From Zymomonas sp. (GTDB taxonomy: Bacteria; Pseudomonadota; Alphaproteobacteria; Sphingomonadales; Sphingomonadaceae): a stretch of DNA of 11,072 nucleotides. A model generated the notes under the pieces. That model searched no databases. It was not told the DNA's origin and saw only the letters and a list, made by a program, of their open reading frames with translations. Positions 1-6,272 of the stretch are shown in pieces. Each line of letters begins with the position of its first letter. Positions within the stretch are counted from its first letter, which is position 1. The DNA lies in the NCBI RefSeq assembly GCF_020216885.1, contig NZ_JAIWON010000129.1, forward strand, positions 1 through 11,072, read 5' to 3'. Position numbers and translations under genes: made by a program.

Positions 1-87
<87 letters not shown>

Positions 88-212
88 CAAGAATAATAAT
101 TTTATGGCGCAGGTATGTTAGAAATTCAGGCTTATGGCTCGACCCAAACTGGGGCAATATTGGCCATCTGTTAACTTCTCATCATTTTATTTTTAGCGAA
201 TCCGCTCTATTA
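88..212. other. Short intergenic stretch, no gene seen
   Basis: Between the tandem repeat and the insertion sequence there is about 125 bp of AT-rich DNA. I see no credible coding frame, hairpin or promoter that I would defend. It ends in the TA dinucleotide that is also found on the far side of the insertion sequence. Confidence 0.5.
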
Positions 213-228
213 GGTTCTGTTGACAAAG
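213..228 (+). repeat. IS terminal inverted repeat, left
   Basis: This is GGTTCTGTTGACAAAG, flanked outside by TA. It sits six bases outside the reconstructed transposase stop codon at 234-236 and pairs with 1035-1050. Confidence 0.8.
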
Positions 229-233
229 TAAGG

Positions 234-976
234 TCACCATAATTTTACAGCGGCGATATGAAGGAAGGCGAGGAAAGATTTTCTGGTTTTATCATAGCCT
301 GTGGCGATACGTCTGAACGGCTTCAACTTATTGAACATCCGCTCAATACGATTACGATCTTTGTAATGCTGTAGATCGTAAGGAATGTATTTTTTTGATT
401 AGAGCGAGGCGGGATAACAGGAGGAATAGCTGAAAAAGCCGTTTTCCGCGTAACCTATCGCTATCATATCCTTTTTTCTGAGAAAACGGCGAGGCGTTGT
501 GACAGGAATATCTATAAAGCTATCCGCGCCAGAATAATCAGAGACTTCACCGCCGGTTAGTTCGAAAGCTAGAGGGCGTCCTTGACCATCGGAACGGGCG
601 TGGATCTTGCTCATAAAGCCGCCATTACCATAGCTTTGACAAAAGCCTTCCTTATACGTTCCCTTTTTGCGACAGCCGCTTGGCTGTGGGCGAGAATGAT
701 CGTGCTATCTACCCTATGCTGCCAGTCATCCGTCAGGCCAAGATCAACGAGGATTTCAAGAAGAGTGTCCCAGACACCCTGTCCGCCCCCCTACGAAATC
801 GAACATAGACCGAATTTCTTCATGCATGTCTCGCCACGGGCAGCCTGTTCGAAGGACATAAAGCATACCATTGAGAAATAACCGATTACTTTTTCGGGGC
901 GCGCGCTGCGGCCTTGTTCGCTTGGAAGAAAACCCTCTATTATCTTCTACTCCGCGTCCGTCAGATCTCCACGCAT
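234..976 (-). pseudogene. IS5-family transposase, multiply frameshifted
   Basis: Reading the minus strand from ATG at 976-974 gives MRGDLTDAE, then a stop (TAG at 949-947) where the family has Trp, then KIIEGFLPSE. Joining frames by eye recovers the rest. RLFLNGMLYVLRTGCPWRDM is followed by GVWDTLLEILVDLGLTDDWQ, HRVDSTIILAHSQAA, GFMSKIHARSDGQGRPLAF and finally RNRIERMF, RRIATGYDK and AAVKLW before the stop at 236-234. The Asp of VDST and the Glu of RIERMF are the outer members of the DDE triad. The middle region (KDMIAIGYAENG) is a degenerate form of the usual DKGYD block. At least five frame changes are needed. Several lie at homopolymers, such as the runs at 433-437 and 390-396, so a few could be sequencing errors, but the amber codon and degenerate residues argue for real decay. 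The longest intact piece is 399-614. Confidence 0.85.
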
Positions 977-1034
977 CCAGTCTGCCTTACAAAAACTTGT
1001 CCTCAATTTATCCCTGAAAATCTTAAATTATATT

Positions 1035-1050
1035 CTTTGCCAACAAAACC
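1035..1050 (-). repeat. IS terminal inverted repeat, right
   Basis: CTTTGCCAACAAAACC on the plus strand is the inverted partner of 213-228, with two mismatches. It is followed by TA at 1051-1052. It lies about 60 bp upstream of the transposase start, a normal position for the promoter-side end. Confidence 0.8.
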
Positions 1051-1150
1051 TAGCAAGCCATATCGGCTATGCCGGACGCTCAATACATTATCGAAAGACG
1101 ATCGAGCTAATCATCCTCAAGATAAAAATAATTTGTTCCGAAAATATTTA

Positions 1151-1182
1151 AGGCAGCTTCCAGTTATGAACCGGAGCTGCCT
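1151..1182 (-). terminator. Hairpin, likely terminator of the 1246-2055 gene
   Basis: AGGCAGCT (1151-1158) pairs with AGCTGCCT (1175-1182). Inside it, CCAGTT pairs with AACCGG with one mismatch around an ATG loop, and a single T is bulged. It lies about 60 bp past the stop codon of the minus-strand barrel gene. On that strand the stem is followed by TTAAATATTTT, a weak T-rich tail. The core AACCGGAGCT is also present in the hairpin after the paralogous gene at 2307-2336. Confidence 0.55.
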
Positions 1183-1245
1183 CAAATATAATCTATAGCC
1201 TAGATATTTTGTGCCTTAAATCGCAAGATTTATAAGGCTGAAACC

Positions 1246-2055
1246 CTAGGGGAAACGGAAACCAAAACCAAGCGTCGCGCGCGAACGGGAAGTGTGATTA
1301 CCGAACTGCGTCCAGCGATATTGGGCGTTCATGAAGAAGTTCTTGGTGATCGAATATTCGATACCACCACCAACGGAATAACCATTGCTCCAACCAACAT
1401 ATTTTTTGTTGAGTGCAACGCCTGCACCATCGACGGATACATTCCGCTGCTTACCAGAAGCATAACCACCCGCCATATAGATCAACAGATCTTTGGTCGG
1501 GAGGAAGCCCATACGCAAGGTTGCATCCCATTCTTGGAACATTTTACGGGCAGAATATTGATTCGTACCGATCTGGCCAATGTTGTTACCTTTGCTGCCA
1601 ATAGCAACATTGCTACCAGAATTATCTTCCCACATTTTACTGGGGTTCCAGTAGCTGCCTTCAACACCGAAGACAAAGAAGTTATCGACAACAGCATCGA
1701 CACCGAGCGTTCCACCATAGCCCATGTTGTTACGGCCAGAGGTGTGGTTTGCTTGGGCACGGGTCCAACCAATATCACCTTCAACGCGAAGACCGCGGAA
1801 TTTGATGCCGCTGTGGTTAGCAACTTCATTTGGGTCTGGGGTCAGCGGAACGGGCTGAACAGCAGGCTGTGCGACAGTATCCTGAGCGACAACCGGCGCA
1901 TCCTGAACAGGTGCGCTACCATCCGAAGCGGATGTGTCTGATACGGCTGGGGCGCCATAGGAAGGGGTCGCAGGCTGAGGTACAGTATCCTGTGCCCATG
2001 CCTGTGATGCAACCGCTGTGGTCAAGGCTGTTGCTGCAAGATAAAGCTTACGCAT
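1246..2055 (-). CDS. Outer-membrane beta-barrel protein, long paralog
   Basis: This 269-residue protein has an N-terminal signal peptide (MRKLYLAATALTTAVASQAWA, probable cleavage before QDTV). A Pro/Ala/Val/Gln-rich linker of about 55 residues follows, with QDTV occurring twice. A barrel domain then runs from about residue 84 to the end. The barrel shows alternating hydrophobic strands and aromatic girdle residues, and ends in GFGFRFP. A terminal aromatic strand is typical of barrels recognised by the BAM machinery, although Pro as the last residue is unusual. The fold resembles the small eight-strand OmpA-like/opacity type (OMP_b-brl). The start is supported by GGAG at 2064-2067, eight bases upstream. 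A paralog without the linker lies just upstream on the same strand. The role is probably surface or structural. No ligand or pore function can be read from the sequence. Confidence 0.88.
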   Translation of the reverse strand: MRKLYLAATALTTAVASQAWAQDTVPQPATPSYGAPAVSDTSASDGSAPVQDAPVVAQDTVAQPAVQPVPLTPDPNEVANHSGIKFRGLRVEGDIGWTRAQANHTSGRNNMGYGGTLGVDAVVDNFFVFGVEGSYWNPSKMWEDNSGSNVAIGSKGNNIGQIGTNQYSARKMFQEWDATLRMGFLPTKDLLIYMAGGYASGKQRNVSVDGAGVALNKKYVGWSNGYSVGGGIEYSITKNFFMNAQYRWTQFGNHTSRSRATLGFGFRFP

Positions 2056-2121
2056 GCAATATACTCCATTTCACATGCGACTTCGGGAATATTGATCGTC
2101 CGTAGTCGCTGTCGGAAAAGT

Positions 2122-2149
2122 TTTATACAAAGAAAAAAGTGCTAAACAA
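2122..2149 (-). promoter_or_regulatory. Candidate promoter for the 1246-2055 gene
   Basis: On the minus strand TTGTTT (2149-2144) and TATAAA (2127-2122) are 16 bp apart, a fair sigma70-like pair. It would start transcription about 60 bp before the ATG at 2055. It lies nearer the gene than the shared upstream element at 2208-2237, so the gene may have two promoters. The call is by consensus only. Confidence 0.4.
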
Positions 2150-2207
2150 AGTTAGTTATTGACCCAACTTACTGTGTTTATACTCTCCGGTTCTGCTGAC
2201 ATGGACG

Positions 2208-2237
2208 ATTTTACACATAAATCCAATGTTATGCACC
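2208..2237 (-). promoter_or_regulatory. Upstream element shared by both barrel genes (copy 1)
   Basis: The minus strand reads GGTGCAT (2237-2231), ten bases, then TTATGTGTAAAAT (2220-2208). The same two blocks precede the paralog at 3039-3004, with a 16-base gap between them. TAAAAT could be a -10 box, or the block could be a regulator site. This copy is about 150 bp from the start codon, against about 40 bp for the other. Confidence 0.45.
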
Positions 2238-2306
2238 GCTCTATCTTATATTGCCCATTCCTATGTGGTAATGACGCAACAATTATTTAAAGATAAAGCA
2301 ACATTC

Positions 2307-2336
2307 AAGCTCCGGTTAAAAAGATAACCGGAGCTT
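2307..2336 (-). terminator. Perfect hairpin after the 2350-2964 gene
   Basis: AAGCTCCGGTTA (2307-2318) pairs perfectly with TAACCGGAGCTT (2325-2336) around the six-base loop AAAAGA. It starts 13 bp beyond the stop codon of the minus-strand gene, the right place for a terminator. The tail on that strand (TGAATGTTGCTTTATCTTT) is only moderately T-rich, so termination may be partial or the stem may protect the mRNA 3' end. It separates the two barrel genes into independent transcription units. Confidence 0.65.
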
Positions 2337-2349
2337 TATTTATGAAAAA

Positions 2350-2964
2350 TTATCTGAAGCGCACACCAAAGCCGAGCGTAGCACGCTGGCGGGAAGTGTG
2401 ATTAGAGAACTGAGAGTAACGATACTGGGCGTTCATGAAGAACATCTTGCTGATGGAATATTCAACACCACCACCAACGGAATAACCATCGCTCCAGCCA
2501 ACATTGCGGTAACCGCCAACGCCAGTTCCACCAGCACCGGTGTAAAGGGTGCGTTCGCGGGTCGTTGCATAACCACCAACTGCATAAAGCAGGATATCAG
2601 GCTGTGCAAGGAAACCCATACGGATAGAAGCATCCCATTCTTGGAAAGCTTTGGTAGAAACACTACCACCATTACCGGTGGTTGCCATGTTGTTACCGTT
2701 ATTGTCGCCCCACATTTTACTGGGGTTCCAATAGGTACCTTCTGCACCGACTACGAAATATTTACCGATCTGACCATCGATACCGGCGGTACCACCATAG
2801 CCCATGTTATTCTGGCCGACGCCATTTGCCCGCGCACGATCCCATCCGATGTCACCTTCAATACGGAAACCACGAAAGGTTGTCGGGGTATTTATAACCT
2901 GAGCCGGTGCCTGCGCCGCAATAGCAGCCGTTGCAACGGCGGCAGCAAAAATTATCTTACGCAT
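2350..2964 (-). CDS. Outer-membrane beta-barrel protein, short paralog
   Basis: This 204-residue protein has a signal peptide (MRKIIFAAAVATAAIAAQAPA, cleavage before QVINT) followed almost at once by the barrel, which begins FRGFRIEGDIGWDRARANG and ends GFGVRFR. Long blocks match the neighbouring 269-residue protein: NNMGYGG, YWNPSKMW, FQEWDA, RMGFL, NGYSVGGG or DGYSVGGG, FFMNAQYR and RATLGFG. The two are clearly a tandem duplication. Differences are concentrated in the stretches likely to be surface loops (after KMW and after GGYA) and in the N-terminal linker, which is missing here. The start is supported by GGAG at 2971-2974, six bases upstream. It is probably an OmpA-like/opacity-type surface protein, and its exact function is not visible. 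Confidence 0.88.
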   Translation of the reverse strand: MRKIIFAAAVATAAIAAQAPAQVINTPTTFRGFRIEGDIGWDRARANGVGQNNMGYGGTAGIDGQIGKYFVVGAEGTYWNPSKMWGDNNGNNMATTGNGGSVSTKAFQEWDASIRMGFLAQPDILLYAVGGYATTRERTLYTGAGGTGVGGYRNVGWSDGYSVGGGVEYSISKMFFMNAQYRYSQFSNHTSRQRATLGFGVRFR

Positions 2965-3003
2965 AAATTACTCCACTTCCGAACTCGGCATGGTCTCTAT
3001 ATC

Positions 3004-3039
3004 ATTTTACACATAAGCAAAACGATAAGCTAATGCACC
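3004..3039 (-). promoter_or_regulatory. Upstream element shared by both barrel genes (copy 2)
   Basis: The minus strand reads GGTGCAT (3039-3033), 16 bases, then TTATGTGTAAAAT (3016-3004). The 13-base block is identical to that at 2220-2208 upstream of the paralog. With TAAAAT as a -10 box, the transcript would begin about 35 bp before the ATG at 2964, a normal leader. The matching -35 region is poor, which would suit an activated promoter. Promoter identity is inferred. Confidence 0.5.
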
Positions 3040-3356
3040 CATTCACGAGATATCTATTAACCTATAGTTTCGTAAATAGCATGTTTAAAATATTATTGCA
3101 TAATATCGGGGTTGTATTGTTTATTTTTAGACTTGATTAGTAAAATATACTATAAAACAATGATTATGTTGCCATCGTGCAACAGATGGTAACGAAGAAA
3201 TTCTCCTCATTATTTTCTTTACAAAGGCCCCGTTTTTAAAACTAAATTTCTAAAAATTAGATAATATTTATACAATAATATTATGAATGTTCCGCCTCTA
3301 TACCAAAGGCATAATAATTATCAATATTCAAAGTTGTCATTTTAAGGAATATTTTC
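3040..3356. other. AT-rich intergenic region between the barrel genes and kdsB
   Basis: This non-coding gap must carry the kdsB promoter. A possible pair on the plus strand is TTGTTA (3117-3122), 18 bp, TAAAAT (3141-3146), which is weakly supported and would leave a leader of about 200 bases. It also contains the short palindrome ATATTAT-TGC-ATAATAT (3090-3106) and the larger inverted repeat at 3168-3193. The ribosome binding site AAGGA at 3344-3348 is eight bases before the kdsB ATG. I see no small ORF I would call. Confidence 0.4.
3168..3193 (+). promoter_or_regulatory. Inverted repeat in the kdsB leader region
   Basis: GTTGCCATC (3168-3176) and GATGGTAAC (3185-3193) form nine-base arms with one G-T pair. 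An alternative stem, GTTGC (3168-3172) with GCAAC (3179-3183), is mutually exclusive with part of it. It could be an operator or an RNA structure in the kdsB leader. There is no T-run straight after it, so a terminator is unlikely. Confidence 0.3.
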
Positions 3357-4157
3357 ATGGCCGTGGCAATTGTTATACCCGCTCGTTTCGCCTCAACCCG
3401 TTATCCGGGCAAGCCTCTTGTGCCCTTGGCGGGGGCAGATGGTGACAAAAAGCCCCTTATTATACGGAGCTGGATGGCGGCCTCTTCCGTCCGTGGTGTC
3501 GATCGTGTCGTTGTTGCAACAGATGATCAGCGTATTGCGGATGTTGTGCAAAAAGCGGGTGGCGAGGCCTTAATGACCCCAACATCTTGTCGAAATGGAA
3601 CCGAACGCTGTGCCGCTGTTCTCGATCAGCTTGGCGATGACTATGACCTGATTATCAATTTTCAGGGAGATGCACCCTTAACCCCTGCTTTTATTGTTGA
3701 AAAGCTGATCGATATTATGAAAGACTCACCGGAATGTGGTATTGCGACTCCTGCCGTGACGACTTCACCCACCGTTCGGTTTCAGTTGTTCGATGACCAG
3801 AAGCAAGGCTTGGTTGGGGGAACAACCGTGGTTCGCAATAAAAAAGGTGAAGCGCTGTATTTTTCGAAGTCAGTCATTCCTCATCTTTCCAAGGCAGATC
3901 GCGCCGATCCTGATCTCCCTGTTTTCTTACATATCGGCCTTTATGCTTACCGACCGGATACTTTGCGGCAATATGCGTCCCGCACGCCCTCAAAATTGGA
4001 ATTGATTGAAGGACTGGAACAATTACGCTTTTTGGATGAAGGAATAGCGGTTAAGGTTCCGCTCATCGACAAACCTGATCTTGAATTATGGGAATTGAAC
4101 AATCCGGTTGATCGTGACCTGATTGAAGCCACTTTAATGGCGCGTGGTATCAAATAA
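3357..4157 (+). CDS. kdsB: CMP-KDO synthetase (3-deoxy-manno-octulosonate cytidylyltransferase)
   Basis: The enzyme activates KDO with CTP to CMP-KDO, the cytoplasmic donor for the inner core of lipopolysaccharide. The 266-residue sequence has the family's N-terminal nucleotide-binding loop ([15 protein letters not shown], residues 7-21). VVVATDD (51-57), the CRNGTERCA block (78-86) and NFQGDAPL (101-108) follow; Asp105 in the last is the expected metal-binding Asp. Later blocks are [14 protein letters not shown] and [16 protein letters not shown]. The usual GDEP is GDAP here, a mild change. The length is slightly above the roughly 250 residues common in the family. The start is supported by AAGGA eight bases upstream. 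It is followed after 16 bp by kdsA, the preceding part of the same pathway, so the two are almost certainly co-transcribed. Confidence 0.95.
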   Translation: MAVAIVIPARFASTRYPGKPLVPLAGADGDKKPLIIRSWMAASSVRGVDRVVVATDDQRIADVVQKAGGEALMTPTSCRNGTERCAAVLDQLGDDYDLIINFQGDAPLTPAFIVEKLIDIMKDSPECGIATPAVTTSPTVRFQLFDDQKQGLVGGTTVVRNKKGEALYFSKSVIPHLSKADRADPDLPVFLHIGLYAYRPDTLRQYASRTPSKLELIEGLEQLRFLDEGIAVKVPLIDKPDLELWELNNPVDRDLIEATLMARGIK

Positions 4158-4173
4158 GCGAAAGCAACATGCT

Positions 4174-5052
4174 ATGTCTAACAAACTGAATAACCAATAT
4201 CCAAGCCTTAATCTTTGTGGTCAGGAGGTTGGGCTTGGGCATAAATTATTTTTGATTGCAGGCCCTTGTGTCATTGAAACTGAAGATCTGACTTTAAGAA
4301 CAGCCGAGCGGTTGAAAAAGATCGCTGAAAAGCTGGGCATTCTTCTGATCTACAAAAGCTCTTTTGACAAAGCGAATCGCTCTTCCAGCCAATCTTTCCG
4401 TGGCCCCGGTATAGATGAAGGCCTCCGTATTCTTGAAAAAGTGCAGCGGGATGTTGGTCTGCCGGTTTTGACTGACGTGCATACAGCCTCACAGGTGCAA
4501 ACTGTTGCCGAAGTTGTAGATGTTTTGCAGACTCCTGCTTTTCTTGTCCGTCAAACTGACTTGATCGAAGCGGCCGCGGCCTCTGGCCGTCCGGTTAATA
4601 TCAAAAAAGGACAGTTCTTAGCTCCGGGCGACATGGCTAATGTCGTTGCCAAAGCGCGGGTCGCCGCTGCCGAAGTGGGTATTGCTGCTCCTTCTATTAT
4701 GGTTGCAGAGCGCGGTGCCTGTTTCGGTTATAATAATCTGGTTTCCGATATGCGGGGATTGGTGATTATGCGGGAAACCAACTGTCCGTTGGTTTTTGAT
4801 GCAACTCATTCTGTCCAACTCCCGGGTGGTCTTGGTAATAAGAGCAGTGGCGAACGGCAGTTTGTCTCTGTTCTGGCGCGTGCTGCTGTTTCTGTCGGTA
4901 TTGCCGGATTGTTCTTGGAAACGCATCCTGATCCAGCCAATGCTCTGTCCGATGGGCCCAATACGGTGCCGCTTGATCATCTGGAACCGTTACTGACCAA
5001 TCTGGTTGATCTTGATAGCTTTGTGAAAGAACGCCATTTGATTGACCAATAA
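4174..5052 (+). CDS. kdsA: KDO-8-phosphate synthase, metal-dependent type
   Basis: It condenses phosphoenolpyruvate with arabinose 5-phosphate to give KDO 8-phosphate, the first committed step to KDO. The 292-residue protein shows the family blocks LIAGPCVIE (27-35), [12 protein letters not shown] (60-71), LTDVH (99-103), INIKKGQF-type block [14 protein letters not shown] (141-154), DATHSVQ (209-215), FLETHPDP (247-254) and SDGPN (259-263). Cys32, His212, Glu249 and Asp260 match the four metal ligands of the metal-dependent class. The metal-independent Escherichia coli enzyme has Asn in place of the Cys. I chose ATG 4174 because the upstream GTG at 4144 would overlap kdsB and adds a tail unlike the family. 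No strong ribosome site precedes 4174, so translation is probably coupled to kdsB. Confidence 0.95.
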   Translation: MSNKLNNQYPSLNLCGQEVGLGHKLFLIAGPCVIETEDLTLRTAERLKKIAEKLGILLIYKSSFDKANRSSSQSFRGPGIDEGLRILEKVQRDVGLPVLTDVHTASQVQTVAEVVDVLQTPAFLVRQTDLIEAAAASGRPVNIKKGQFLAPGDMANVVAKARVAAAEVGIAAPSIMVAERGACFGYNNLVSDMRGLVIMRETNCPLVFDATHSVQLPGGLGNKSSGERQFVSVLARAAVSVGIAGLFLETHPDPANALSDGPNTVPLDHLEPLLTNLVDLDSFVKERHLIDQ

Positions 5053-5176
5053 GAAGGTCAATTATATCTGATTTTTATCCAGCGCTATTTTAAGAAAGAA
5101 TCTGTCCCGTCAATACGTAGGTAACTTTTTTACCTTAAAAGCCAATTGGGCTTTGGTAGAAAAAGGAGCGATGAGG
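5053..5176 (+). promoter_or_regulatory. kdsA-EAL intergenic gap with two small hairpins
   Basis: AGGTAA (5119-5124) pairs with TTACCT (5130-5135), and AAAGCC (5138-5143) pairs with GGCTTT (5149-5154). Both stems are six bp and neither has a proper T-tail, so this is not a clear terminator. They lie just upstream of the AAGGAG ribosome site at 5163-5168 and could influence translation of the EAL gene. No promoter stands out. Confidence 0.25.
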
Positions 5177-5953
5177 ATGGGGCAGATTCAACAAACTATG
5201 CAAGAATATGACAGCATGTCACCTTGCTGTGAAAGTAGAGACGCGCAGCCCTTAGACTTCAATTTTATTTTTGCTTTCCAGCCCATCGTCAATATCAAGA
5301 ATGGCCACATCTACGCACAAGAAGCCTTAGTTCGTGGATTAAAGGGCGAGGGGGCTCACAGCATTCTTTCCCAAATTGACGAAAATAATCGCTATAGTTT
5401 CGACCAAAAAGCCCGTGATAAAGCCTTGCAATCGGCATTGTCCTGTAATTGGGAGGGTGCTATCAGCATCAACTTCATGCCGAATGCTGTTTATTATCCC
5501 GAATATTGCCTTAGCCAGACGTTATCCACTTGTGAAAAGCTGGGGATTAATCCTGCTCGCCTTATTTTTGAATGGTCAGAAAAAGAATATCTCACCGAAT
5601 ATGACCATATTCGTGATGTCATTTCGCGCTATAAGCATTTAAATTTTAAAGTGGCTTTTGATGATTTTGGCGGCCTTTATTCGAATTTCAATCTTTTGAC
5701 AGCCTATCATCCCGATATCATCAAACTTGATCGGCATTATGTTGTCGGCATCGAACATGACAAAAGGCGGCGTGCCGTTGTCAAAGCAATGGTAGGCCTG
5801 TGTCACGATCTTGGTATTGATTTTATAGTTGAAGGTGTCGAAACGGTCGAAGAATTTAAAGTTCTGCAAGAGCTTGGTGTTGATTTGATGCAAGGTTTTT
5901 TGTTGGCGCGCCCTGCATTGATGGAAATGCCACAGGCAACGATGCCCCATTAA
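5177..5953 (+). CDS. Stand-alone EAL-domain protein, probable cyclic di-GMP phosphodiesterase
   Basis: The 258-residue protein is essentially one EAL domain, which hydrolyses cyclic di-GMP to pGpG and so lowers this second messenger. There is no GGDEF, PAS or membrane segment, so it is cytoplasmic with no obvious sensor beyond a short N-terminal tail. Numbered from the chosen start, the key residues are present: E49 of the EAL signature (QEALVR), N99 (SINFMP), E135 (EWSE), D162-D163 (AFDDFGG), K183 (IKLDR), E219 and E222 (VEGVET) and Q239 (MQGFL). Catalysis is therefore plausible. Three starts are possible: TTG 5153, ATG 5171 and ATG 5177. I chose 5177 because AAGGAG at 5163-5168 is eight bases before it. 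The gene may be read with kdsA or separately. Confidence 0.88.
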   Translation: MGQIQQTMQEYDSMSPCCESRDAQPLDFNFIFAFQPIVNIKNGHIYAQEALVRGLKGEGAHSILSQIDENNRYSFDQKARDKALQSALSCNWEGAISINFMPNAVYYPEYCLSQTLSTCEKLGINPARLIFEWSEKEYLTEYDHIRDVISRYKHLNFKVAFDDFGGLYSNFNLLTAYHPDIIKLDRHYVVGIEHDKRRRAVVKAMVGLCHDLGIDFIVEGVETVEEFKVLQELGVDLMQGFLLARPALMEMPQATMPH

Positions 5954-6004
5954 GAAGGGGTGTTATTTCAATAAAATAAAAAGCCCATTTTTTGACCATC
6001 CTCG

Positions 6005-6037
6005 AAGAATAGAAACAGACGAGATAATCCTATTCTT
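6005..6037 (+). other. Inverted repeat downstream of the EAL gene
   Basis: AAGAATAG (6005-6012) and CTATTCTT (6030-6037) are perfect eight-base arms around a 17-base loop. There is no T-run after it, so it is a poor intrinsic terminator. The overlapping ATTCT-TTAC-AGAAT is a competing small stem. The rest of 5954-6172 holds the promoter region of the tRNA gene, where I could not settle on a convincing -35/-10 pair. Confidence 0.25.
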
Positions 6038-6172
6038 TACAGAATAAAGCTAACCTCTTTTCCTTTCGGATAAAAAGTTAAGGCCGATATCGCCATTTAC
6101 CCTTGGCAAAAATGAATAATTGCGTTACTAGCCCGCTTCATATCGACTAGAATAATGGTTGCTGCCATTTGC

Positions 6173-6262
<90 letters not shown>

Positions 6263-6272
6263 TATAACAGCG

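Larger units (their letters stand above)
213..1050 (-). mobile_element. Decayed IS5-family insertion sequence (838 bp)
   Basis: The left end, GGTTCTGTTGACAAAG at 213-228, is matched at the right end by CTTTGCCAACAAAACC at 1035-1050. These are inverted repeats agreeing at 14 of 16 positions. TA lies directly outside both ends (211-212 and 1051-1052), consistent with a two-base target duplication. The interior encodes a minus-strand DDE transposase of the IS5 family, probably the IS427-like group, and an element of about 840 bp fits that group. The ends are well kept while the transposase is broken, so the copy cannot move by itself but could in principle be mobilised by a related intact transposase elsewhere. 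The assignment to a subgroup is from memory of the family. Confidence 0.85.

Noticed and set aside
582..1198. Plus-strand frames at 582-881 and 914-1198
   Set aside because: They run antisense to the transposase remnant or across the IS end, with low-complexity, unconvincing translations and no ribosome site.
1294..3033. Long plus-strand frames opposite both barrel genes (1294-1941 and 2398-3033, 215 and 211 residues)
   Set aside because: They mirror the two paralogous genes, so their similarity to each other is a by-product of the duplication. The minus-strand frames have signal peptides, ribosome sites and barrel features.
4144..4173. GTG start for kdsA ten residues upstream
   Set aside because: It overlaps the end of kdsB and adds a tail ([10 protein letters not shown]) unlike the family; ATG 4174 gives a normal length.
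5153..5176. TTG 5153 or ATG 5171 as the EAL gene start
   Set aside because: TTG 5153 has no ribosome site, and ATG 5171 is only two bases after GGAG. ATG 5177 has ideal spacing.
5945..5975. CCCC/GGGG pairing around the EAL stop codon as a terminator
   Set aside because: The stem is only four bases with no proper T-run after it.
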